Assembly: GCA_015698305.1 (NCBI GenBank) | Contig: CP048620.1 | Coordinates: forward strand, 2,874,001-2,938,000 | DNA length: 64,000 bases | Source of the DNA: Candidatus Nitrohelix vancouverensis | GTDB lineage: Bacteria > Nitrospinota > Nitrospinia > Nitrospinales > VA-1 | Reading direction: 5' to 3' | Shown here: piece by piece, positions 31,678 through 41,426 of the stretch | Layout of the letters: each line of letters opens with the position of its first letter | How positions within the stretch are numbered: the first letter of the stretch is position 1 | The notes under the pieces: model-generated | What the model saw: the letters and a program-made list of their open reading frames with translations, nothing else | What the model was told of the DNA's origin: nothing | Database searches by the model: none | Translations under genes and position numbers: made by a program

Positions 31678-32808
31678 TTATTGCGAATACACGCGGCCGC
31701 GCCACTCCGACCGCTTACGAAACATGATTTGAAACATCGAATCCAGCATGATGCCTGACATGACAAGCGCGCCCAGCGGAAAAGTGAAAGCATACCAAGC
31801 CTTCAATCCCAGCTCAACACACAAACCCAGAGCCGTTAACAAATACAAGATCAAACTGAGCAAACACAGAGCCAGCGCCCAGCCCGCCGCGCCGTCCGCC
31901 CAAGCGAACGCCGTTAATAGAAAAGGCCCGCCAACAAAGTTATTGATCATAAAAATATAGAAAAAATTCCTCAACGGGGATCTTTTCAGGGCCAGAAAAA
32001 TATTCTTTCTCCAGCCCGTCCAGATTTCTTTCAATGAATGATACATGCGTATCGAAAAAATCGCCTTGCCATCCGCCACGAATAACCGATAGCCACATTT
32101 CTTGATTCTCTTTCCCAGCCCAATGTCTTCAAGTATTTCCGACTTGACCGACTCGTGCCCGCCGATCGCCTCGTAAACATCTCGCCTGAACATCAAGAAG
32201 GCGCCAAATCCGATCGCGCTCTTATCGTCGCGTTGGTTGACCTTGCCAAAGCGCGTCAATCCGGCGATGAAACCAAAAATCACCGGTTGAACGCATCGCT
32301 CCCAAAACGAACCGAAGGTCGTCGCCGGCATGAGGGTCATCGCGTCAAAATCATAGAGGCTGGTCGCGTGAATGGCGGTCGACAAAGCATTGGGTTCGAA
32401 TTTCAGATCCGCATCGGTAAAAATCAGAATATCGCCGTTGGCATGGGCCTGCGCCTGATGGAGCGCATAAGGCTTGCCCAGCCAGCCCTCGGGCAAAGGC
32501 CCGCCCTGCAAGGCGGTGAAATTTGAATAACGCTCGGCGTAAGACCGGATGATCTCTCCCGTCCCATCCTCTGAATTATCGTCAATGGCGACAACCTCAA
32601 AATTGTCGTAATCCTGACGCGCCAAAGATTCCAGACAGGCGCCGATATCTCTCGATTCATTCCTCGCCGGGATGCACACGGAGACCCGGGGGGATTTCGC
32701 CAGGGGACCGCTTGCGGGCGTCAGGCGCTTCAAATCAATCATATTGCTGGACAGGTAGACAAAAACAAATCCAACCAGCAACAAATGCGCGAGGATAATA
32801 AAAGTCAT
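31678..32808 (-). CDS. Membrane glycosyltransferase family 2 (CruC/HpnB-like)
   Basis: A 376-residue protein with an N-terminal membrane helix, a GT-A domain and three C-terminal helices. Motifs are VSVCIPARNESRDIGACLES, VVAIDDNSEDGT, GKPYALHQAQAHANGDILIF with the TDADL donor-metal motif, and SEILEDIGLGKRIKKCGYRL. The layout matches hydroxychlorobactene glucosyltransferase (CruC) and hopanoid-associated HpnB, so the acceptor may be a carotenoid or other isoprenoid lipid; no carotenoid gene is in view. Confidence 0.85.
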   Translation of the reverse strand: MTFIILAHLLLVGFVFVYLSSNMIDLKRLTPASGPLAKSPRVSVCIPARNESRDIGACLESLARQDYDNFEVVAIDDNSEDGTGEIIRSYAERYSNFTALQGGPLPEGWLGKPYALHQAQAHANGDILIFTDADLKFEPNALSTAIHATSLYDFDAMTLMPATTFGSFWERCVQPVIFGFIAGLTRFGKVNQRDDKSAIGFGAFLMFRRDVYEAIGGHESVKSEILEDIGLGKRIKKCGYRLFVADGKAIFSIRMYHSLKEIWTGWRKNIFLALKRSPLRNFFYIFMINNFVGGPFLLTAFAWADGAAGWALALCLLSLILYLLTALGLCVELGLKAWYAFTFPLGALVMSGIMLDSMFQIMFRKRSEWRGRVYSQ

Positions 32809-33009
32809 GAAAACGATTCCAGTGGGGAAAAATCAGACTCAAGAAGATGAAACACGCCCTTCAAGGGTTATAGGCTAATCCCCTTTTCAGGCCAAGCGTT
32901 TTTTGCTAGAATGAGTCTCTGATACTCCACATCCCGTGGACAGGGCGCGATTTTGGCCCGACAGGATTCTCCTGACAATTCTCCGCAACGCTTCTGCATT
33001 TTTTAAATT

Positions 33010-33462
33010 ATGAGATTTTCTATTTCAGTCAGCTTCACTTTTTTAGTCCTGTTCAGTTTGCTTGCGCCCAGCGCTTCGCAGGCTTTATGCATCAAAAATT
33101 CCAACGCCAATCTGCGACAGGGCCCCGGAACGCACTACCAAAAACTCTGGGAAGTTTACCAGTACATGCCTTTCAAGAAACTTAAGAAGAAGGGCAATTG
33201 GTTCAACGTTAAGGACGTCGATGGAGACGTCTATTGGGTGCACAAAAAACTGGTCACGGAATCCTATCATTGCGCGGTCATCAAAAACGACAAAACCAAT
33301 TTACGGACCGGCCCATCGACCGACTTTGCAAAAGTGGAATGGAGTCCCGTCGATAAATTTTTTTCGATGAAGGTGCTTGAGATACGCGGTCAATGGGTTC
33401 ACATCGTTGACAGCGCCGGCGACAAGGCCTGGGTCTACCGTCCTCTGGTCTGGATTCAGTAA
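33010..33462 (+). CDS. Exported protein with two bacterial SH3 domains
   Basis: A 150-residue protein with signal peptide (FTFLVLFSLLAPSASQA) and two SH3_3 repeats: NSNANLRQGPGTHYQKLWEV and NDKTNLRTGPSTDFAKVEWS, each followed by a W-x-V segment (GNWFNVKDVDG; GQWVHIVDSAG) and ending YWVHKKLV or AWVYRPLV. Such domains bind peptidoglycan peptides. A periplasmic wall-binding role is likely; no catalytic domain is attached. Confidence 0.88.
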   Translation: MRFSISVSFTFLVLFSLLAPSASQALCIKNSNANLRQGPGTHYQKLWEVYQYMPFKKLKKKGNWFNVKDVDGDVYWVHKKLVTESYHCAVIKNDKTNLRTGPSTDFAKVEWSPVDKFFSMKVLEIRGQWVHIVDSAGDKAWVYRPLVWIQ

Positions 33463-33541
33463 TCACCGCCACCTTATTACTCAGCGATGAATTGCCCGTG
33501 CGGCGCGAAAATCATTTCGCCTGACACCCCACAGGAAACGA

Positions 33542-34972
33542 TCAGTTTTGGACGGGCTGAAGCGCCGGGCTTTTGGGAAGCGCGATCTTGAACTTACTGC
33601 CACTGCCCACTTCGCTTTCCACCTCGATCGTTCCCAGATGCGCCTGCACAATGAACTTGCAGATGCTCAGGCCCAGGCCGCTACCGCCTTCCTTGCGCGA
33701 ACGCGCTTTATCGACGCGGTAAAAACGGTCAAAGATGAACGGTAAATGATCCTGGGCTATGCCGATTCCCGTATCCTGAACAACGAGTAAAGCATGTTCG
33801 CCCTTGTCCTCCAGGCTCACCTTGACCTCGCCCCCGTTCGGCGTGTACTTCACTCCGTTATAAATGATATTCCACACCATCTGACGCAAGCGCACGGGAT
33901 CGCCAGTGATCGTCAGCGGCTCCAGATAAGCCGTCACAATGGCAATCTGCTTTTCCATGGCAATCACCTCGGCGTGGCGGCACACCTCCTCGATGATGTT
34001 CTGCAAATTGACTTCTTTATAATTCAGTTGAACCTGATGCTCATCCGAACGGGACAGCAGAAACAAGTCTTCGAGAACCTTGGACATGTAATTGATTTCC
34101 TCCAGGTTGCTCGACAACACATCCTGATATTCCTCCAGATTCCGCTCCTTGCCAAGAACCAGCTCGCTTTGCCCCTTGAGAACCGTCAAGGGCGTTCGCA
34201 GTTCATGCGAGGCGTCGCTGGAAAACTGCCGCATCTGTTGAAAGTTCCGATCCAGACGATCCATCATGCTGTTGAAGGTGAGCGCCAGTTGTCCGATTTC
34301 ATCATGCACTTCGGGGACCGGGATACGACTGCTCAAATCGGCGCCCAGAGCAATCTCGCGCGCGGTCTGGGTGATTTTTGAAACCGGCTTCAACGCCCTT
34401 CCGGCAAGGAAGCGTCCCATCAAGGTCGCCAACAGCAAGACGGTGGGAACTGCGGTGAACACAAAAATTTTCAGGTTCTTCAAAGTCTCCTGAACCGATT
34501 TCAGCGAGGTGCCCACCTGCACCAGATTGGCCAGTTTGTCGTTGTGCATCAACGGCATGGTGATGATGCGAATGGGATGATCGCCGTCGATCATCGTCGT
34601 CTCATAAGTCGTCTCCCCTTTCAGCGCATTGGCATACGCGCCTTGGGACAAGGGAAATTGTGAAGCTGTGAGGTTTTTCGAACGTGAACCGATATTGCCG
34701 GAACCGTCGTAGATTCGGTAAAATTTGTTGAGGTTGCCGCGACCCAGAATTTGTTCGAAAAAATTCTCCAGACCCGGTAAAGGGTATTGCGAAAACTTCA
34801 TGGTGGCGGAGCGAGACACCACCACTGCGGACACTTTGAGAGAGTTATCAACGCTTTCGTAAAGCCGGTTGGAAAGAAAGAAATAGAGGAGGATACTGAA
34901 CAGAATAAGAACGACGCCGAGGAGGCCGACATACCAGCCAGTCAATTTGGTGCGAATGGAATGGGAGAACAT
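33542..34972 (-). CDS. Sensor histidine kinase (CusS/heavy-metal-sensor type)
   Basis: A 476-residue inner-membrane kinase. Membrane helices lie at about 12-33 and 168-190, with a periplasmic domain of about 130 residues between. HAMP follows (GRALKPVSKITQTAREI), then HisKA with H256 in FSSDASHELRTPLTVLKG, and HATPase_c with WNIIYNGVKYTPNGG, VQDTGIGIAQDHLPFIFDRF and GGSGLGLSICKFI. The signal is unknown; the layout is that of CusS-like kinases that sense metals or envelope stress. It follows its response regulator by six bases. Confidence 0.93.
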   Translation of the reverse strand: MFSHSIRTKLTGWYVGLLGVVLILFSILLYFFLSNRLYESVDNSLKVSAVVVSRSATMKFSQYPLPGLENFFEQILGRGNLNKFYRIYDGSGNIGSRSKNLTASQFPLSQGAYANALKGETTYETTMIDGDHPIRIITMPLMHNDKLANLVQVGTSLKSVQETLKNLKIFVFTAVPTVLLLATLMGRFLAGRALKPVSKITQTAREIALGADLSSRIPVPEVHDEIGQLALTFNSMMDRLDRNFQQMRQFSSDASHELRTPLTVLKGQSELVLGKERNLEEYQDVLSSNLEEINYMSKVLEDLFLLSRSDEHQVQLNYKEVNLQNIIEEVCRHAEVIAMEKQIAIVTAYLEPLTITGDPVRLRQMVWNIIYNGVKYTPNGGEVKVSLEDKGEHALLVVQDTGIGIAQDHLPFIFDRFYRVDKARSRKEGGSGLGLSICKFIVQAHLGTIEVESEVGSGSKFKIALPKSPALQPVQN

Positions 34973-34978
34973 CGTAAA

Positions 34979-35647
34979 TTATTCCTTCATGACATAGCCA
35001 ACCCCCCGCATGGTATGCAAAAGTTTCTTAGCGAAATTCTTATCTATCTTTTTGCGGAGATGATTTATATAGACGTCGATGACGTTTGTGAACGTATCAA
35101 AATTGTAATCCCAAACATGCTCCGCGATCATGGTGCGGGTGAGCACCTTGCCCTGATTCCGCATGAAGTATTCCAGCAAACTATACTCCTTGCTCGTCAA
35201 TTCAATCTCAACGCCGTCCCGGTTGACCTTGTGGCTGACCAGATCCAGAGTCAGGCCGTCGATGGAAAGAACGGTCTTGGTTTCCTGCCGCCCTCTTCTC
35301 AGCAAAACCCGAATGCGCGCGACCAGTTCCGAAAACGCGAAGGGTTTGGTCAAATAATCATCGGCCCCCCGGTTGAGTCCCGCCACCTTGTCTTCAACAG
35401 CGTCTTTAGCGGTCAGCAGAATGACAGGCGTGTCGTTCTTAGCCTTGCGCAACCGGCTCAAAACTTCCATCCCGTCGATCTTTGGCAACATCCAGTCCAG
35501 GATGATCAAATCGTACTGATTTTCTTTTGCCAGAAATAAACCTTCCTCGCCGTCGTAAGCCACGTCGACCGCGTAGGTCTCCTCCTCCAGCCCTTTTCTG
35601 ATAAAACCCGCTACTTTTTTTTCGTCTTCAACGACCAGAATACGCAT
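34979..35647 (-). CDS. OmpR/PhoB-family response regulator
   Basis: A 222-residue protein. The receiver domain has VVEDEKKVAG, phospho-acceptor D51 (LIILDWMLPKIDG), the Thr switch (VILLTAKDA) and the Lys of DDYLTKPF. The winged-helix domain has ELTSKEYSLLEYFMRNQGKV and IDVYINHLRKKIDK. It lies directly after a 68-residue protein gene and just before the kinase gene, one three-gene operon. Confidence 0.95.
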   Translation of the reverse strand: MRILVVEDEKKVAGFIRKGLEEETYAVDVAYDGEEGLFLAKENQYDLIILDWMLPKIDGMEVLSRLRKAKNDTPVILLTAKDAVEDKVAGLNRGADDYLTKPFAFSELVARIRVLLRRGRQETKTVLSIDGLTLDLVSHKVNRDGVEIELTSKEYSLLEYFMRNQGKVLTRTMIAEHVWDYNFDTFTNVIDVYINHLRKKIDKNFAKKLLHTMRGVGYVMKE

Positions 35648-35854
35648 TCACGCGTCCCATTTTTCCTGTTGCTTATGCAGTTCTATCTCGCCCTTCAGCA
35701 TTTCTATATGCTTTTCGCAATCCTTGAAAATAGCCGAATACATGGCCCGGCAACTGTCGTCATTGGCATCCACCATCGCCTGTTTGCAAATGCCAGCCGC
35801 TTCCTGAGCGGCTTCCAAAGCCTTCAGAATATTTTCATTAAATTTTTTTGTCAT
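35648..35854 (-). CDS. Small helical protein co-encoded with the two-component system
   Basis: A 68-residue protein whose stop codon abuts the response regulator ATG without a gap. It is entirely helical with C23, C35, C46, H49 and H60 spaced along the helices (AGICKQAMVDAND, DDSCRAMYSA, DCEKHIEMLKGEIELH). This resembles cysteine-rich four-helix copper or ferritin-like metal proteins but is too short to classify. With the heavy-metal-type kinase downstream, metal sensing or buffering is a reasonable guess. Confidence 0.6.
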   Translation of the reverse strand: MTKKFNENILKALEAAQEAAGICKQAMVDANDDSCRAMYSAIFKDCEKHIEMLKGEIELHKQQEKWDA

Positions 35855-35932
35855 AAAGCCAAACCGCCCCTTTCAATTCCCACATTCTAGCGCTAAATCA
35901 GATCCCAATAATCGTAAATCTGACAAAAGCGA

Positions 35933-36232
35933 TCAATCTGTAGAGCGGTCCAATTCATCTTTAAACAAGATTCGAACCAGTAGAAATCCGCACACAATGC
36001 CGATATAGGGCAACATATTAACCAATTCCGCAATATACCTTCCAATTAAACCATAATCGCGAACCAAATTGGAGAGCAAGGGCGTTCCCGACTTTTCCAG
36101 CCAGAAAAAAATAAGGCTCACCACCACGCCGCACACAAAACCGATAAAACCGCCAAAACCGTAATAGATAAATTTCATTGAATTCTTGAAAACAAGTCGA
36201 GTATCCTTGCCCGTATTGATAGGGTTCATCCT
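35933..36232 (-). CDS. Small membrane protein of unknown function
   Basis: A protein of about 100 residues with two membrane helices (YYGFGGFIGFVCGVVVSLIF and ELVNMLPYIGIVCGFLLVRI) and charged ends. The frame is open to 36292; ATG codons at 36232, 36226 and 36178 are possible starts, and the second has GAGG too close to be ideal. No family is recognised. It is divergent from the SDR gene. Confidence 0.5.
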   Translation of the reverse strand, partial: RMNPINTGKDTRLVFKNSMKFIYYGFGGFIGFVCGVVVSLIFFWLEKSGTPLLSNLVRDYGLIGRYIAELVNMLPYIGIVCGFLLVRILFKDELDRSTD

Positions 36233-36308
36233 CATCCAGCAACAAATGTAACGTTGCAAGCTATTATATACAATGCTTTTGTGAAATTTCAAAGGCGGAG
36301 ATCAATTA

Positions 36309-37049
36309 ATGCGACTTCAGAATAAAATCGTCATCATCACCGGCGGCGGAGCCGGTATCGGACGCGCCACGGCTATCGCCTTCTCAAGGGAAGGCGCCTC
36401 GGTTGTCCTGTTCGGACGACGCAAAGACAAACTCGAAGAAACCGCATCCTGGTTGCATGGAAAAAGCCTGATTGTTCAGGGCGACATGACCCAGGAAGCC
36501 GATCTCGATCGCCTTGTTCAAACCACTCTGGACGCCTTTGGCTCGATAGATATTCTCCTTAATAATGCAGGAATCTTCACCGGTAGCTCCATTCACGAGA
36601 TGGAAAACAAACAATGGGACGAAATATTCGACCTCAATATATCTTCCGTCTTTCGCCTGACCAAACGGGTATTGAAACCCATGATGGAGCAAAAAAACGG
36701 CAATATCATAAATATCAGTTCCATATTGGGAATGATCGCCGTCCCGCAAGTCGCCGCCTACAACGCCTCCAAGGGCGCTCTCATCCAGTTCAGCCGTTCC
36801 CTGGCGGTTGAATACGGATCGCATGGCATTCGCTCCAACGCCATTTGCCCCGGTTTGATCGCCACGGAAATGACGGAAGGGCTCATGTCCGACCCAAAAC
36901 TCATGGACGAATGGAAAAAAGATTATCCCATCGGTCGTTTTGGAGTTCCTGAAGACGTCGCCAGCGCCTGCCTCTATCTGGCGAGCGACGAATCTTCCTT
37001 TGTCACCGGCATCGTTCTCCCTGTGGACGGCGGATTCACAGCGCATTGA
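36309..37049 (+). CDS. Short-chain dehydrogenase/reductase (FabG-like)
   Basis: A 246-residue classical SDR. The cofactor loop is TGGGAGIGRATAIAFSREG, then LLNNAGI; the catalytic tetrad is visible as N in the helix-4 region, Ser in NISSILG and Tyr-Lys in AAYNASKGAL. VTGIVLPVDGGF closes the protein. GRRKDK after strand 2 has a basic residue suggesting NADP(H) preference. Closest general type is 3-oxoacyl-ACP reductase, but neighbours give no pathway. Confidence 0.88.
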   Translation: MRLQNKIVIITGGGAGIGRATAIAFSREGASVVLFGRRKDKLEETASWLHGKSLIVQGDMTQEADLDRLVQTTLDAFGSIDILLNNAGIFTGSSIHEMENKQWDEIFDLNISSVFRLTKRVLKPMMEQKNGNIINISSILGMIAVPQVAAYNASKGALIQFSRSLAVEYGSHGIRSNAICPGLIATEMTEGLMSDPKLMDEWKKDYPIGRFGVPEDVASACLYLASDESSFVTGIVLPVDGGFTAH

Positions 37050-37065
37050 GGCGATACGATGGCGC

Positions 37066-37094
37066 TTGACCTGAATTTGCCCGACGATTACAAT
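37066..37094 (+). promoter_or_regulatory. Near-consensus sigma70 promoter of gatB
   Basis: TTGACC (37066-37071) and TACAAT (37089-37094) are separated by 17 bases, placing the transcript start near 37101 and giving a leader of about 85 bases. Confidence 0.65.
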
Positions 37095-37185
37095 ATAAAA
37101 AATCAAAATCCTCAGTGATTCGCCCCGTAATTACGAATTCCTATAGTGAATTCCCGTAGAGAACTCCCAAAAGGACTCACTTTCA

Positions 37186-38622
37186 ATGAACTATGAAGTG
37201 GTGATTGGGTTGGAAGTACACACCCAAATGAAAACAAGGACCAAAATATTTTGTTCCTGTTCAACCCAATTTGGGCAAGCCCCAAACGAAAACACCTGCC
37301 CCATTTGTCTGGGCCTGCCGGGAGTCCTGCCAGTCCTGAACAAACAAGCGGTGGATTACGCCATCGCCGCCTGCATCGCCACCCATTGCGAAGTTCAGGA
37401 GACCAGTCGATTTGATCGCAAGAATTATTTTTACCCCGATCTACCCAAAGGCTACCAGATTTCGCAGTTCGCCCTCCCCATCGGGCTTCGCGGACGTGTG
37501 AACATCACCGTCGACGGCGTGGACAAACGCATCGGCATCACCCGCATCCACATGGAAGAGGACGCCGGCAAATCCATTCACGGCGAAAATCTTGGGAGCC
37601 CCGGGAAAAGTTACGTCGATTACAACCGCACCGGCGTGCCGCTCATCGAAATTGTCAGCGAACCCGAGTTGCGCTCCGCCGAGGAGGCGAAAGCCTACCT
37701 CATCGAATTGCGCTCCATTCTTCAATACGCCGGGGTCAGCGACTGCAACATGGAAGAGGGAAGTTTTCGTTGCGACGCCAACGTCTCACTGCGACCCGTT
37801 GGACAAGAGGCCTTTGGCACGCGCGCGGAAATCAAGAATCTCAATTCCTTCCGCTTCATTCAAAAAGCCATTGAATACGAGACCGACCGGCAAGGACGCA
37901 TTCTCGATCAAGGCGACGTCGTCGTTCAGGAAACACGCTTGTACGATTCCGACCGCGGCGTGACCTTCAGCATGCGTAGTAAAGAAGAAGCGCATGACTA
38001 CCGTTATTTCTCAGAACCCGACCTCGTGCCCATCGTACTCAAGCAGGAGATGATCGATGCCATTCGAAGCGGCATTCAGGAATTGCCGGAAGAAAAGCGC
38101 GATCGCTATACCCGCGAGTTGGAAATCCCCGATTACGACGCGCGTGTGTTGACCGCCACGCCAGCGCTGGCAGACTATTTTGAATCCTGCGTGCAGTCTG
38201 GAGCGCAGGCGAAAACAGCCAGCAACTGGATCATGGGCGACCTGCTTGGGAAATTGAATAAAGAAAATAAAGACATCGTCGACTGCCCCGTCCCCGCGCC
38301 CGCTTTCAGCGAATTGCTGAAAATGATCGACGACCAGACGGTGAGCGGAAAAATCGCCAAAACCGTTTTTGAAGAAATGTACGCCTCCGGCAAATCAGCC
38401 CCTCAAATTGTCGAAGAAAAAGGCATGACCCAGATTTCAGATGAAGGATCGATAGAAACCTGGGTGGATGAAGTGATCGCCGCCAACCCCGGTCAGGCCG
38501 AAGAATTCCGCAACGGCAAAGAAAAACTGCTCGGATTTTTTGTCGGTCAAGTCATGAAAGCCAGCAAGGGGCAGGCCAATCCGGCCCTGCTCAATAAAAT
38601 CATTAAAGAAAAACTAAGTTGA
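37186..38622 (+). CDS. gatB: Aspartyl/glutamyl-tRNA amidotransferase subunit B
   Basis: A 478-residue protein of full family length. The N-terminus is [20 protein letters not shown], the zinc-type cysteines lie in FCSCSTQFG and CPICLGLPG, and [14 protein letters not shown] and [18 protein letters not shown] are hallmark GatB strings. The YqeY/tail domain ends the protein. GatB binds the mischarged tRNA and phosphorylates the glutamate or aspartate in GatCAB. GatA and GatC are elsewhere. Its own promoter lies upstream. Confidence 0.97.
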   Translation: MNYEVVIGLEVHTQMKTRTKIFCSCSTQFGQAPNENTCPICLGLPGVLPVLNKQAVDYAIAACIATHCEVQETSRFDRKNYFYPDLPKGYQISQFALPIGLRGRVNITVDGVDKRIGITRIHMEEDAGKSIHGENLGSPGKSYVDYNRTGVPLIEIVSEPELRSAEEAKAYLIELRSILQYAGVSDCNMEEGSFRCDANVSLRPVGQEAFGTRAEIKNLNSFRFIQKAIEYETDRQGRILDQGDVVVQETRLYDSDRGVTFSMRSKEEAHDYRYFSEPDLVPIVLKQEMIDAIRSGIQELPEEKRDRYTRELEIPDYDARVLTATPALADYFESCVQSGAQAKTASNWIMGDLLGKLNKENKDIVDCPVPAPAFSELLKMIDDQTVSGKIAKTVFEEMYASGKSAPQIVEEKGMTQISDEGSIETWVDEVIAANPGQAEEFRNGKEKLLGFFVGQVMKASKGQANPALLNKIIKEKLS

Positions 38623-38630
38623 TTGTATGC

Positions 38631-39194
38631 ATGCTCAACTTCCAAACGGAGCGTTCTCCATTGATTGATTCATCCGCCATTTTTTGCAAACGTCTTGTCC
38701 TGATTCTGGCGTTGACCCTGTTGACAACCTTGCCCGCAACGCTTTGGGCGGTGCCCGTCCAGTCTGAAGACAAACGATTCACGGATCACCAGGACGGCTC
38801 CATCACCGATACGCAGACCGGGCTGATGTGGTTTAAAAACGACTCCTACCTGCAGATCGGCCATTGGCTCAGCTGGCTGGAGAGCATCATGTATATCAAA
38901 CAAATGAACGACACCAGCTTTGCAGGGTACAGCGACTGGCGCATGCCGACTGTCGAAGAATTGAAAACGCTTTACGAACCGGAGAAAGTGAACAGCCAGC
39001 AGGCCGGAACCGAAATGATCATGTATTTTGATCCCATCTTCGGCAAGAACGGCTCCGGTTCGCTCTGGTCCTCCACATCCAACGGCGCCTACAACGCCTT
39101 TGGGGTCGTATTCAATACGGGAAAAGCTTTTAGCAGTAACAGGAGCAACAAGGCCCGCAAAGGGGTGCGCCCTGTCCGCAATCAAATCCAATAA
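38631..39194 (+). CDS. Exported DUF1566 (Lcl C-terminal-like) protein
   Basis: A 187-residue protein starting at the ATG at 38631, just past the gatB stop. A signal peptide or anchor (LVLILALTLLTTLPATLWAV) is followed by a DUF1566 domain: ITDTQTGLMWFKND, YSDWRMPTVEELKTLYE, FGKNGSGSLWSSTS and KARKGVRPVRN. The domain occurs in secreted proteins of Gram-negatives and is related to the C-type-lectin-like fold; no precise role is known. Lies between gatB and a TPR protein. Confidence 0.85.
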   Translation: MLNFQTERSPLIDSSAIFCKRLVLILALTLLTTLPATLWAVPVQSEDKRFTDHQDGSITDTQTGLMWFKNDSYLQIGHWLSWLESIMYIKQMNDTSFAGYSDWRMPTVEELKTLYEPEKVNSQQAGTEMIMYFDPIFGKNGSGSLWSSTSNGAYNAFGVVFNTGKAFSSNRSNKARKGVRPVRNQIQ

Positions 39195-39225
39195 TTTTCA
39201 AGTCATTCACTACAGGAAATAACCA

Positions 39226-40845
39226 ATGAAATATTTCTCAATCGTTTTCGGCGCCCTTCTTATTTCATGCGCCCTGTTCGCAACCCCTTCGCACGCGACC
39301 TTTCCAAACGCTGACATTTCGCAGTGGAATACCAAAGAGGTTCAGGAATTGGACGACCCCGACTATGCCAGCGCACGGGAACTCGTTCATCAAAAAAAAT
39401 ATCAGGAAGCGCTCGATCTGCTCAACACAAAGATCGAACATTATCCGCGAGAAGCCACCCCGGTATATCTCAAGGCCTCGACCCTGATAGAAATGGGGAA
39501 ATACAAGGAAGCCTCGGTCGTATTAACGCAAGCGTACAAGATGGAGCAATACCATCCCGCCGCGCATTACACCTTTTGCCAGCTACACCGCGAAATGGGT
39601 AAGGGGGAATCGTCGCTCCGCTCCTGCGTCATCACGGCACAGCAACATCCCGACTCGGCGCAAGCCTTGTATGAATACTCCGTTACGCTGAATGCCCTGG
39701 GGCAAATGGAAAAGGCTAACACTCAATTACTGAAAGCCGAACAGCTCGATCCCGGCAACCCGGAGTACTCTTATCAGATCGGTTTGAATTACTCATACCT
39801 CAACGACAATGCACAGGCCGAACAAGCCTTTCTCAATGCCCTTAGAATAGATTCGAAACACCTCAATTCGCTTTATCAGATCGCCTACCTGTATGCCGCT
39901 CAGGGAAAATCAGAGCAAGCAATGTCCTACCTGAAACAGTTGCTGGATTCCAATGAAGTATTCCCAAAACAAGAATCAGCCGAACGACTTCTCGACTACA
40001 TCAAAAAAGGGGAAACGAGCAAGCTGCCATTGAAAATCGTTCCTCATAATTATCATGTCGGTCGCTCCAAATCTTTTTACCAATCCAAGAAATACGGCCC
40101 CGCTCTCATTGAAATAGAAACTGCCGCACGACTCAGGCCCAATGATCCTTCCATCCTGGAAATTAAAATCGGCGTCAGCAGTTTCCTCCTGCGCCTCAAG
40201 GAAACGGAAGATACAATCAATCAATTACTCGAAGTGATTGGCAACAATCCGCAGATATCCGCGCGCAGTTTTCAGGAAATGGGAGACGTTCAATTGATGC
40301 GGGGCAATCTGGAAATGGCGAAAAAATTATATGAAAAAGCGAAAACTCTGGACGATCCTAATGGAATTTCCCGGATCAGTCTGGATGAGTTCCCGGATAT
40401 GGACGCCAAACCCTTTCCAGAAAAACTTGAAAATGAATTGTTCATCGATCCTGCGGAAGCCTTGAATAAAAAAGGCGAAGTTTTTCTGTTTTACGGCATG
40501 TACGAGCGAGCGCTGGCCAATTTTTCCCTCGCCCTCAAAGTACAGCCCAATCATCTGTTCAGCATTTTGAATACGGCGACTGCCTACAAGAAAAGCGGGC
40601 AACGCAATCGCGCCATATCGATCCTTGAAGGCTTGCTGGTGTCGCAACCCAAACACGCCTACCTGTCCGCGCATTTATTATTACTGGGACAATGCTATTT
40701 TGAAGCGGGAAATTCAGCGAAAGGAATCACTCATATCGAAAATGCCATCGCCATCAGCCCTCAAATTCGGCAGTTGATTCAAGAAGACCCCGCTTACGAA
40801 CAGATCAAGGAAAGCGCGGCCTTTAAGGATAAATTCCCTGAATAA
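39226..40845 (+). CDS. Exported TPR-repeat protein
   Basis: A 539-residue protein with a signal peptide (VFGALLISCALFATPSHA) and about a dozen TPR units from residue 45 on, for example YQEALDLLNTKIEHYPREAT, QAEQAFLNALRIDSKHLNSL and YERALANFSLALKVQPNHLF. A break of about 50 residues in the middle separates two TPR arrays. TPR proteins of this kind are periplasmic scaffolds. It follows the DUF1566 gene by 31 bases. Confidence 0.9.
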   Translation: MKYFSIVFGALLISCALFATPSHATFPNADISQWNTKEVQELDDPDYASARELVHQKKYQEALDLLNTKIEHYPREATPVYLKASTLIEMGKYKEASVVLTQAYKMEQYHPAAHYTFCQLHREMGKGESSLRSCVITAQQHPDSAQALYEYSVTLNALGQMEKANTQLLKAEQLDPGNPEYSYQIGLNYSYLNDNAQAEQAFLNALRIDSKHLNSLYQIAYLYAAQGKSEQAMSYLKQLLDSNEVFPKQESAERLLDYIKKGETSKLPLKIVPHNYHVGRSKSFYQSKKYGPALIEIETAARLRPNDPSILEIKIGVSSFLLRLKETEDTINQLLEVIGNNPQISARSFQEMGDVQLMRGNLEMAKKLYEKAKTLDDPNGISRISLDEFPDMDAKPFPEKLENELFIDPAEALNKKGEVFLFYGMYERALANFSLALKVQPNHLFSILNTATAYKKSGQRNRAISILEGLLVSQPKHAYLSAHLLLLGQCYFEAGNSAKGITHIENAIAISPQIRQLIQEDPAYEQIKESAAFKDKFPE

Positions 40846-40985
40846 AGGCATATGAATCAATTATCAATTGACTTTATTTATCTAACTTGATAGAGCTTAG
40901 AGAATAAAGTCTCTTTCCATCCCCCTTGCATGTTGGTCCCTAGTGGGAGGAGGCTCTTCCAAATTACATAAGGAGGCCTAAGGGA

Positions 40986-41426
40986 ATGGTTAAAAAATTG
41001 AGCATCAGTTCATTTCGCAAAATAGTACTGTTCGGAATTTGTCTGACAATGTTAGCTATCCCCTTCCAGGCTTATGCGGACCAAATATGCAAAACTGGTT
41101 TGAAAAACCTACGCGGAGACAACGACCTCGTCCAATCGCGCGGCGGAATCTGGTCCTACATGGAAACGAATGGAATGAACGATTTTTCCATGGTTGGAAT
41201 GCAAGCCGACGGGAAACTATCACGCCTGGTGTTCATTGTTGAAACCATGTGCAAGGAAGGTAAAACCCCGACTCCAGAGCTTATGAAAAGCGTCTCAGGT
41301 GTGATCGGTCAAGGTCGGGACATCATGAACATGAGTCCGGAGCGCAGTCCGCTGGATAAAATCATGGAAAGCATCAAGTCATTGAACGAAAACGCAGATA
41401 AACTGATCGCGAAAATTGACGGCTAA
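40986..41426 (+). CDS. Small exported protein of unknown function
   Basis: A 146-residue protein with signal peptide (IVLFGICLTMLAIPFQAYA). The mature part has two cysteines (ICKTGL and MCKEGK) that could form a disulfide, and a C-terminal helix. A strong ribosome-binding site (AAGGAGG) precedes the ATG. The upstream 140-base gap is AT-rich. No family recognised. Its end overlaps the TTG start of bcp. Confidence 0.75.
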   Translation: MVKKLSISSFRKIVLFGICLTMLAIPFQAYADQICKTGLKNLRGDNDLVQSRGGIWSYMETNGMNDFSMVGMQADGKLSRLVFIVETMCKEGKTPTPELMKSVSGVIGQGRDIMNMSPERSPLDKIMESIKSLNENADKLIAKIDG

